A stretch of 62,348 nt of DNA from Paenibacillus kobensis NBRC 15729 (GTDB lineage: Bacteria; Bacillota; Bacilli; Paenibacillales; Paenibacillaceae). The position numbers and the translations under genes are program-made. Shown here in pieces: positions 34,032-41,025 of the stretch. Positions within the stretch are counted from its first letter, which is position 1. Every line of letters starts with the position of its first letter. The notes beneath the pieces were generated by a model. That model saw only the letters and a list, made by a program, of their open reading frames with translations. It ran no database searches and had not been told where the DNA came from. Where the stretch lies: assembly GCF_004000825.1 (NCBI RefSeq), contig NZ_BILZ01000034.1, positions 1 through 62,348 of the forward strand, given 5' to 3'.

Positions 34032-35930
34032 TTACCGGTTCAGCAAGCTGCCGACATACCGGAGAAGTTCATTCGCGCACACCGGGCAGTAGTGATGATC
34101 GTCGATAAGACGCTTCGTCACTTCGTTAATCCGCTTGAGCTGCGTTTCATCCGGTGTTTTCGTCGACGTCGTAATTTTGACAATGTCCTTCAAATCAGCA
34201 AACAGCTTCTTCTCCACCGCTTCGCGCAGACGCTCGTGGCTCGAGTAATCGAACTTCTTGCCTTTGCGCGAGTAAGAGGAGATGCGGATCAGAATCTCTT
34301 CGCGGAACGCTTTCTTCGCATTCTCGGATACCCCGATCTGCTCTTCGATCGAACGCATCAATCTTTCATCCGGATCGAGCTCTTCGCCAGTCAGCGGATC
34401 TTTGATCTTCGCCCAGTTGCAATATGCTTCAATGTTATCGAGATAATTCTCGAACAACGTACGGGCGGACTCTTCGAACGAGTAGACGAACGCCTTCTGA
34501 ATTTCTTTCTTTGCGAGCGTGTCATACTCTTTGCGTGCGATCGAGATGAAATTCAAATACTTCTCCCGCTCATCCTTCGTGATGGACGGATGCTGGTCGA
34601 GGCCGTCCTTCAGCGCCCGCAGCACATCCAGCGCGTTGATGCACTGGAGATCCTGCTTAATGAGCGCGCTGGAGATCCGGTTGATGACATAGCGGGGGTC
34701 GATACCCGACATGCCTTCCTCGATGAACTCGCTCTGCATTTCTTTCAGATCGGCTTCTTTGAAGCCTTCGACCTCTTCGCCGTCGTACATGCGCATTTTC
34801 TTGACGATATCGATGCCTTGCTTCTTCGTCTCCTTGAGACGGGTAAGTATGGAGAAAATAGCTGCAGACCGCAGGGCGTGCGGCGCAATATGAATATGCT
34901 TCATATCGCTCTGCGCAATCAGCTTATCATATATCTTCTCTTCGTCCGTGACGCGAAGATTGTACGGGATCGGCATGACGATCATCCGGGATTGAAGCGC
35001 TTCATTTTTCTTGTTGCTAATGAACGCTTTATACTCCGATTCATTCGTATGCGCGATGATCAACTCGTCAGCACTGATGAGCGCGAATCTGCCAGCCTTG
35101 AAATTGCCTTCCTGCGTCAGCGACAGCAAGTTCCATAGAAACTTCTCGTCGCATTTGAGCATCTCTTGGAATTCCATCAGCCCGCGGTTCGCTTTGTTCA
35201 GCTCGCCGTCGAACCGGTAAGCACGCGGATCGGATTCCGAGCCGAATTCCGTTATCGTCGAGAAGTCGATGCTGCCCGTCAGATCGGCGATATCCTGCGA
35301 TTTCGGATCCGATGGGCTGAACGTACCGATGCCGACCCGATTCTCCTCTGAGATGACGACCCGCTCAACCAATACATTCTCGATATCGTTATTAAACTCC
35401 GTTTTCAACCTCATTTGGCAGGAAGGGCACAGACTGCCTTCGATCCGTACGCCGCCGAGCTCGCGCTCGACCTCTTGCCGCAACTCATGCGGGATGAGAT
35501 GAAGCGGATCCTCATGCATCGGGCAGCCTTTGATCGCAAATACGGAACCGCGGTGTTCGCGAGAATATTTCTCGAGACCGCGCTTGAGCATCGTCACAAT
35601 CGTGGATTTGCCGCCGCTGACGGGTCCCATCAGCAATAGAATCCTTTTACGGACATCGAGACGTCTTGCAGCCGAATGGAAGTATTCCTCCACCAGCTTC
35701 TCGATTGCCCGGTCCAAGCCGAATATTTCTTGCTCGAAAAACCGGTATCGCTTATTCCCGCCCGTTTCCTCGACGCCGTAGGATTCGATCATGTCATACA
35801 CTCTGGCATGTGCCGTCATGGCTGGTGCATTATCTTGTTTCAGCAGATCAATATACTCTTTAAACGTCCCCGTCCAGGCAAGCTTATCACTCTCTTGCCG
35901 ATACTCCGATAACCGTTTGAATATATCCAT
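34032..35930 (-). CDS. prkA: PrkA family serine protein kinase/AAA+ protein
   Basis: 632 residues, the normal length for PrkA. An N-terminal PrkA AAA domain carries the Walker A motif GPVSGGKST at 102-110 and a zinc-finger-like segment (CPMHEDP, CPSCQMR). The C-terminal domain ends in a YCPVCANELL motif. In bacilli PrkA acts in sporulation, where it has been described as a kinase or Lon-like protease. In many relatives it is followed by yhbH and spoVR. Here a terminator follows directly, so that linkage is broken in this window. Confidence 0.95.
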   Translation of the reverse strand: MDIFKRLSEYRQESDKLAWTGTFKEYIDLLKQDNAPAMTAHARVYDMIESYGVEETGGNKRYRFFEQEIFGLDRAIEKLVEEYFHSAARRLDVRKRILLLMGPVSGGKSTIVTMLKRGLEKYSREHRGSVFAIKGCPMHEDPLHLIPHELRQEVERELGGVRIEGSLCPSCQMRLKTEFNNDIENVLVERVVISEENRVGIGTFSPSDPKSQDIADLTGSIDFSTITEFGSESDPRAYRFDGELNKANRGLMEFQEMLKCDEKFLWNLLSLTQEGNFKAGRFALISADELIIAHTNESEYKAFISNKKNEALQSRMIVMPIPYNLRVTDEEKIYDKLIAQSDMKHIHIAPHALRSAAIFSILTRLKETKKQGIDIVKKMRMYDGEEVEGFKEADLKEMQSEFIEEGMSGIDPRYVINRISSALIKQDLQCINALDVLRALKDGLDQHPSITKDEREKYLNFISIARKEYDTLAKKEIQKAFVYSFEESARTLFENYLDNIEAYCNWAKIKDPLTGEELDPDERLMRSIEEQIGVSENAKKAFREEILIRISSYSRKGKKFDYSSHERLREAVEKKLFADLKDIVKITTSTKTPDETQLKRINEVTKRLIDDHHYCPVCANELLRYVGSLLNR

Positions 35931-36202
35931 GCCTTGCCTCCTCCCATCACTCGCGCTTCTGCCCTATCCCTGCTCATCAGCCTTGGGATTTCTCTGTTCC
36001 GCCCGCCGAGATCTGTTTGTTGATGTTGAAGTATTACATTCCTATGCGTAGCCGAGCAGGAAATTGACCAATTTTTTAGACGACTATTCGCTACCACTCG
36101 ACACGCCGCACCGCTTCTCCTATAATGAAACCGATTGATGCGAATGAGTGTTCGAGCGCAAGAAGCGGTCCGGACACGATGGGACGAGGAGGAACGTTCG
36201 TC

Positions 36203-37255
36203 ATGGCCGTGAAGGAAGAAGCCGAATTGTACGAGCCGGTGAAACGGTTCTACGAATCGCGGGGATATGAGGTTAAGAGCGAAGTGCTGCACTGCGATCT
36301 GGTCGCGGTGAGACGGAATATACATGGCGGAGCTGCGAATGATGACTTCTACGCGGCTTCGGCGAATGACGATTCGGAAGAAATTATTATTGTAGAAATG
36401 AAGCGGACGTTCAATCTCGCCCTGCTGCTGCAAGGGGTGGAGCGGCTGCGGATGAACTCACTCGTCACGCTCGTCGTGGAGCGCAACCGGAAGAAGAGCG
36501 GCGCCGTCAACCAGCGGTTCGGCGAAATTACGGAGCTGTGCCGGATGCTTGGCCTTGGTCTGATGACGGTCACCTTGTTCAAAACAAAGCCGGCGCTCAT
36601 CGAGCTGCTGTGCGAGCCCGGCGACCCGCCGCGCGCCCGTTACCGCGCCAAGCGGCATGAGCGGCTGCTGCGCGAGTTCCGAGAGCGCTCCGGCGACTAC
36701 AACGTCGGCGGCAGCACGAAGCGCAAGCTGATGACCGCCTACCGCGAGAAGTGCCTGCGCATGGCTGTGACGCTCAGCAGCGGCCCTTCGTCGCCGGCCG
36801 CGATCGCCCGCCAGACGGCAGTGCCCAAAGCCGGCGAAATGCTGCGCACGAACTACTACCGCTGGTTCGAGCGGGCGGAGCGCGGCATCTACCGGCTGAC
36901 CGCCGCCGGCCATGCCGCGCTCGCCGAACACGCGGACATTATTGCGCGTTGGCCGAAGGCGGAGATCGGCAGCGAAGCCGGCGCAGGTGCGGCTTCGGCG
37001 GAGGGCGTTGCGGCTTCGGCGGAGGGCGTTGCGGCTTCGGCGGAGGGCGTTGCAGCTTCGGCGGAGGGTGTTGCGGCTTCAGCGGAAGCCGGAGCAGCGG
37101 GCAAGGCGGGCAAACGGAAGCGCGGCAAGAGCGCCAAGACGAGCGCGGCAGTCTTGGAAAGCGCGGCTGCTGCCGTGGACAAGCCGAGCACACTGGCGAA
37201 GAAGCGCCGCAATAGCGCCAAGGCTGCAGCGAATGCGACGACGGCGGTCGATTAG
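36203..37255 (+). CDS. DUF2161-type protein with nuclease-like fold and repeat-rich basic tail
   Basis: 350 residues from the ATG at 36203, preceded by GAGGAGG. The frame extends to 36125 without a ribosome site. The N-terminal half resembles a PD-(D/E)XK fold: an acidic residue in LHCDLVAVRR, then IIIVEMKRT giving E-x-K. Then come DUF2161-like sequences (RAKRHERLLREF, GGSTKRKLMTAYREKC) and a winged-helix-like end (GIYRLTAAGHAAL). The last 85 residues are AASAEGV repeats followed by an Ala/Lys/Arg-rich histone H1-like tail. It is divergent from prkA. The function is unknown. A nucleic-acid role is inference from the fold and the basic tail. Confidence 0.75.
   Translation: MAVKEEAELYEPVKRFYESRGYEVKSEVLHCDLVAVRRNIHGGAANDDFYAASANDDSEEIIIVEMKRTFNLALLLQGVERLRMNSLVTLVVERNRKKSGAVNQRFGEITELCRMLGLGLMTVTLFKTKPALIELLCEPGDPPRARYRAKRHERLLREFRERSGDYNVGGSTKRKLMTAYREKCLRMAVTLSSGPSSPAAIARQTAVPKAGEMLRTNYYRWFERAERGIYRLTAAGHAALAEHADIIARWPKAEIGSEAGAGAASAEGVAASAEGVAASAEGVAASAEGVAASAEAGAAGKAGKRKRGKSAKTSAAVLESAAAAVDKPSTLAKKRRNSAKAAANATTAVD
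36989..37093 (+). repeat. 21-bp tandem repeat in the DUF2161-type gene
   Basis: Five units of GCGGCTTCGGCGGAGGGCGTT encode AASAEGV. The first three are identical and the last two diverge. Confidence 0.9.
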
Positions 37256-37270
37256 CTCTTGTTGTAGAAA

Positions 37271-37316
37271 TGCCCCCACTCTATGGATTCCATGGGAGTG
37301 GAGGCATTTTTATTAG
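37271..37316 (+). terminator. Terminator of the DUF2161-type gene
   Basis: ATGCCCCCACTC pairs with GGAGTGGAGGCAT and is followed by TTTTATT. It lies 15 bases past the stop. Confidence 0.85.
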
Positions 37317-37354
37317 ACGTATGGGACAATTCCCCGCTTCGCTAACCGCCGCTC

Positions 37355-37548
37355 ATTGTATTCTGTACAACGAGAATAGGCCCAATTGTGTGATCTCCCA
37401 CCCTCATTGCACTTTGTACAACAGGAAAATCCCCTTATTGCCTCTCAAGTCCATTTTGCACATTTACACACACCATTCAATTGTATGGAATACAATCAAA
37501 CCGCACTGGACAAGCTTTATAATCCGATATCATTGTACGAATTACAAC
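37355..37548. repeat. Array of five TTGTA-N-TACAA dyads
   Basis: 17-bp dyads occur at 37355 (ATTGTATTCTGTACAAC), 37406 (ATTGCACTTTGTACAAC), 37453 (ATTTTGCACATTTACAC, weak), 37480 (ATTGTATGGAATACAAT, perfect) and 37532 (ATTGTACGAATTACAAC). Start spacings are 51, 47, 27 and 52 bp. The rest of 37317-37717 shows no gene. Confidence 0.7.
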
Positions 37549-37717
37549 GAAGAGACAGAGTGAATCTAGGATGGGCCGCGAAGCATAACAAGCGGAGCGT
37601 CCCCGTCGCCAGTGCTACAACCAGCTGATTCATTTGCTCGTACTCGCCCATAATCCCCATTCTGCTCAGCATATCACTTCCGCCATTCCTAACGGCACTG
37701 CAACACGAAGATCCCCT

Positions 37718-38914
37718 CTAGCTCCTCGCAGTAAACTCCCCGATCGTCTCCAAGAACAGCTTCACGCCCCGCTCCAGTTGATTATCCGCTATTGACGAGA
37801 CGCTAAGCCTCGCCGTATTGCATTGCGGATTGCCCGCGAAGAACGCGGTCCCCGGCTCGAACGCAACCTCTTTGCGCAGCGCACCGCGCAACAGCGCTTC
37901 GCCTTCGAGGCCGTCCGGCAGCCGAAGCCATAGACTGCTTCCGCCTAGAGGGACGTCCCATTCTAAACCCGCCGGTCCGTTCTCCTCCAGCAGACGAGTC
38001 AGCCGGCTCATACGCTGACTATAGCAGAAAGCAAGTTTCCTTATATGGGCGTCCAAGTCTATACTCTTCAACAGTCCACATAGCAACCGCTGCTCGTAGA
38101 CGCTTGCTCCAGTACCGGACGAACCGATGACATCGCTCATTGACGCAATTAACCCGCTATCCCCTGCTGCCCATCCGATTCGCAGCTCCGGCAGTACCCC
38201 CGCGAACGTGTTCAAATAAAGCACGCCCCCAGCGCTTCCAGCCAACGTATACAGCGCCGGATATTGGACTTGCTCCTGATAACTGAGATCTCTATTCGAA
38301 TCGTCTTCAATAATAGGAACGCCGTACGTGCGAGCAAGGTCGATCAATCCCTGACGACGCTCCAAGCTCCATGACTGTCCGGCAGGTGCGCCGAACGTCG
38401 GCACCGTGTAGATCATTTTCGGCTGGTGTGATAGAATGAGCCTCTCCGCATCCTCTAAGTCGATCCCTGAGCCGTCGATTCCAGTCGCAATTACATGCAA
38501 TCCGTTCATGGCGAACGTACGCAATACAGAGGGGTTCGTCGGTGTCTCGACCAGTACGGCATCGCCTGGAACAGTAAGCGCGCGTGCTGCCGCATCGACC
38601 GCATGCTGCACTCCCGTCGTCGCGATCACCTGCTCATTGGAAGTCGGCATTCCTCTTGCAGCCATTCGCGTCGCAATTGTCTCCCGGAACGGCTCATAGC
38701 CGTAAGAACCGACGCCACGATGCAACGGTGTACCAGCCCCCCAACCAGTTGCCGCCTTCATCTCCGCTTCGCGAATCGCTTCTTTTGGAAGCAATGCCCC
38801 AGCAGGCAACTCATCAACGAACGAAATCACGTTGCGCCCAAGCACCGTCCTTCGTCTTTCGTGCGCCGCATACGAACTCGCTTGCTGAACCCGCGGCGAG
38901 AACTGGTACTCCAT
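37718..38914 (-). CDS. Aminotransferase-fold (class I/II, MocR-like) protein lacking PLP-binding residues
   Basis: 398 residues resembling the catalytic domain of MocR/LysN-type aminotransferases (LHRGVGSYGYEPFRETIA, GVQHAVDAAARAL, LRIGWAAGDSG, ARLSVSS) but without the N-terminal GntR DNA-binding domain. The segment that normally reads TFSK with the Schiff-base Lys is TFAGVLPELR (236-245), one residue short and without Lys. The Tyr of EDDY is Ser (EDDSN, 203-207). The Asn of NPTG is Ala (FGAPAG). It is therefore probably a catalytically dead binding or regulatory protein. GGGAGGGGA supports the start. Confidence 0.8.
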   Translation of the reverse strand: MEYQFSPRVQQASSYAAHERRRTVLGRNVISFVDELPAGALLPKEAIREAEMKAATGWGAGTPLHRGVGSYGYEPFRETIATRMAARGMPTSNEQVIATTGVQHAVDAAARALTVPGDAVLVETPTNPSVLRTFAMNGLHVIATGIDGSGIDLEDAERLILSHQPKMIYTVPTFGAPAGQSWSLERRQGLIDLARTYGVPIIEDDSNRDLSYQEQVQYPALYTLAGSAGGVLYLNTFAGVLPELRIGWAAGDSGLIASMSDVIGSSGTGASVYEQRLLCGLLKSIDLDAHIRKLAFCYSQRMSRLTRLLEENGPAGLEWDVPLGGSSLWLRLPDGLEGEALLRGALRKEVAFEPGTAFFAGNPQCNTARLSVSSIADNQLERGVKLFLETIGEFTARS

Positions 38915-39153
38915 CCCGCTCCCCTCCCTTCAACAAACTACAATATGCCGAATTCTGAAAGCCTATTCTTCATTATCCGAAAATACAGCAATAACCCGCT
39001 GACACATGAGCCAGCGAGCGAAGTATCTCCTAAAAAAACATGAGATTAAAGGGCCTACATTCATCCATACAGATCTGCATTTTCTCCATAGGATTCTTCA
39101 ACGTTAAGCCCTATAGTAATAGTAAATTCAATCTACGATTAGGAGAATCCGCC

Positions 39154-40452
39154 ATGTCCAAAATCACGTTCCTAGGTGCAGGAAGCACTGTCTTCGCGAA
39201 AAACGTGCTTGGAGACGTTATGCAAACTCCGGCGCTGCAAGGCTTCGAAATCGCTCTGTTCGATATCGATCATGAACGGCTTTCCGATTCAGAGAACATG
39301 CTGCTCAACCTTAAATCTACGGCAAGCAGTACCTGTAAGGTCAAAGCCTACACAGACCGCAAAGAAGCGCTTCGCGGCGCGAAATACGTCATCAACGCGA
39401 TTCAAGTCGGCGGATACGATCCGTGCACGATTACAGATTTCGAGATTCCCAAAAAATACGGGTTGCGCCAGACGATCGCGGATACGATCGGCATCGGCGG
39501 CATTTTCCGAAATTTGCGCACGATTCCGGTCATGCTCGACTTCGCGGCGGACATACGCGAGGTTTGCCCGAACGCTCTGTTCTTGAATTATACGAATCCG
39601 ATGGCTGTCCTTACGAACGTCATGAATACGTACGGCGGCGTTAATACGGTCGGGCTGTGCCACAGCGTGCAAGACTGCATTCCAAGACTGTTCAGAGACC
39701 TTGACATGGACAAGTCGGGCGTTAAAGCCAAGATCGCCGGCATCAATCATATGGCATGGCTGCTCGAGGTATCGAAGAACGGCGTCGATCTGTACCCCGA
39801 AATCAAACGCCGCGCGGCAGAGAAGCAGAAAGAGAAACATTGGGACATGGTGCGCTACGAGATGATGTTCAAGTTCGGCTATTACAACACCGAGTCCTCC
39901 GAGCATACCGCTGAATATCATCCTTATTTCATTAAAAGGAACTACCCTGAGCTGATCGAACGGTTGAATATTCCGCTAGATGAATATCCGCGCCGTTGCA
40001 TCGAACAAATCGAGGGCTGGAAGCAAATGCGCTCCGAGCTCGTCCACAACACGAATCTTGCGCATTCGCGCTCTCATGAATACGCTTCCTATATCATGGA
40101 AGCGATGGAGACGGACGTACCGTTCAAGATCGGCGGCAACGTCAGCAACACTGGCCTTATTACGAATCTGCCGCGCGAGGCGTGCGTCGAGGTGCCGTGC
40201 CTCGTCGACCGCAACGGCGTCACTCCGACGTTTGTCGGGGATTTGCCTCCGCAGCTCGCGGCGCTCAACCGGACGAATATCAACACTCAGCTGCTTACGA
40301 TCGAGGCCGCCATGACGGGCAAGAAAGAGCACATCTATCATGCTGCAATGCTGGACCCTCATACGGCTGCGGAACTGTCTTTGGACGACATCGTCGCGCT
40401 GTGCGACGATTTGATCGAATCGCATGGCAGTTGGCTGCCGGCGTTCCGGTAA
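39154..40452 (+). CDS. melA: Glycoside hydrolase family 4 alpha-galactosidase-like enzyme
   Basis: 432 residues from the ATG at 39154 (AGGAGAATCC upstream). An in-frame start at 39040 has no ribosome site. The GH4 features are the NAD+-binding loop FLGAGSTVFAKN (about 7-18), the sugar-contact segment NYTNPMAVLTN and the Mn2+ ligands in GLCHS (C169) and GINHMAW (H199). GH4 enzymes cleave by an oxidation-elimination mechanism needing NAD+ and Mn2+. The closest resemblance is to MelA/LplD alpha-galactosidases. The gene is monocistronic and faces fucU with a gap of only 7 bases, so transcripts may interfere. Confidence 0.9.
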   Translation: MSKITFLGAGSTVFAKNVLGDVMQTPALQGFEIALFDIDHERLSDSENMLLNLKSTASSTCKVKAYTDRKEALRGAKYVINAIQVGGYDPCTITDFEIPKKYGLRQTIADTIGIGGIFRNLRTIPVMLDFAADIREVCPNALFLNYTNPMAVLTNVMNTYGGVNTVGLCHSVQDCIPRLFRDLDMDKSGVKAKIAGINHMAWLLEVSKNGVDLYPEIKRRAAEKQKEKHWDMVRYEMMFKFGYYNTESSEHTAEYHPYFIKRNYPELIERLNIPLDEYPRRCIEQIEGWKQMRSELVHNTNLAHSRSHEYASYIMEAMETDVPFKIGGNVSNTGLITNLPREACVEVPCLVDRNGVTPTFVGDLPPQLAALNRTNINTQLLTIEAAMTGKKEHIYHAAMLDPHTAAELSLDDIVALCDDLIESHGSWLPAFR

Positions 40453-40459
40453 TAACAAA

Positions 40460-40888
40460 TTATACGATGACTCCCTTTTTTAAGATCATATTGGCGTATA
40501 ACGCTTTTTCACCTGTCGCAATGATCGCGTAGGCTTGCTTCGCGCGTTCGTAGAAGGCAAATCTCTCCACTTCTTCGCATGCTTCGTTTAAGCCGGCTTG
40601 TTGCTGGATGATCGATGCATAAGTGTCCCAGATCGGCGTCTCGACCGGATCCATAGGAACGACTTGCATGAGCGCAACCGGTTTATCGACATAAGGATCC
40701 AGCGGAAACAATTGCAATATAGCGTCCAAAATTTCCGGAATCCCATGACCGTCGGATCGGACTAATCGTTGAGCATGGCTGGCAGCGGGAAAGTTGGCGT
40801 CAGCCAATACGATTTCATCTCCATGGCCCATCTCCATCAGAATCTTAAGCAACTCCGGGGACAAGATAGAAGGAATGCCTTTAAGCAT
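40460..40888 (-). CDS. fucU: RbsD/FucU family sugar mutarotase, probably L-fucose mutarotase
   Basis: 142 residues. The characteristic features are LKGIPSILSPELLKILMEMGHGDEIVLADANFPA at the N-terminus, with the catalytic His in GHGDE, and the C-terminal YANMILKKGVIV. It converts alpha and beta anomers of fucose (FucU) or of ribose/fucose (RbsD). The length and the DPV-containing middle fit FucU better than RbsD. AAAGGAGAGAG supports the start. It lies downstream of the beta-helix/ricin gene with a hairpin between them. Confidence 0.88.
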   Translation of the reverse strand: MLKGIPSILSPELLKILMEMGHGDEIVLADANFPAASHAQRLVRSDGHGIPEILDAILQLFPLDPYVDKPVALMQVVPMDPVETPIWDTYASIIQQQAGLNEACEEVERFAFYERAKQAYAIIATGEKALYANMILKKGVIV

Positions 40889-40979
40889 AGTATGCTCTCT
40901 CCTTTATCGGCATTGGACTTGGTTCTTGGCTTTACCATTCAACGAAAGTTTAAATCGCCTTGTCGCAGCGGTTCAACTC

Positions 40980-41008
40980 GAAGACGGTCCGGTTTCCGGA
41001 CCGTCTTC
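40980..41008 (-). terminator. Hairpin between the beta-helix gene and fucU
   Basis: A perfect 12-bp stem GAAGACGGTCCG/CGGACCGTCTTC with a 5-base loop lies 17 bases past the beta-helix stop. The minus-strand side is CGAGTTG, without a U-tract, so termination may be partial and fucU may receive read-through. Confidence 0.6.
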
Positions 41009-41025
41009 TTGTGGACAATGATCTG

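Noticed and set aside
37355-37548. CRISPR-like array
   Set aside because: Repeats are only 17 bp, degenerate, irregularly spaced, and no cas gene is in the window.
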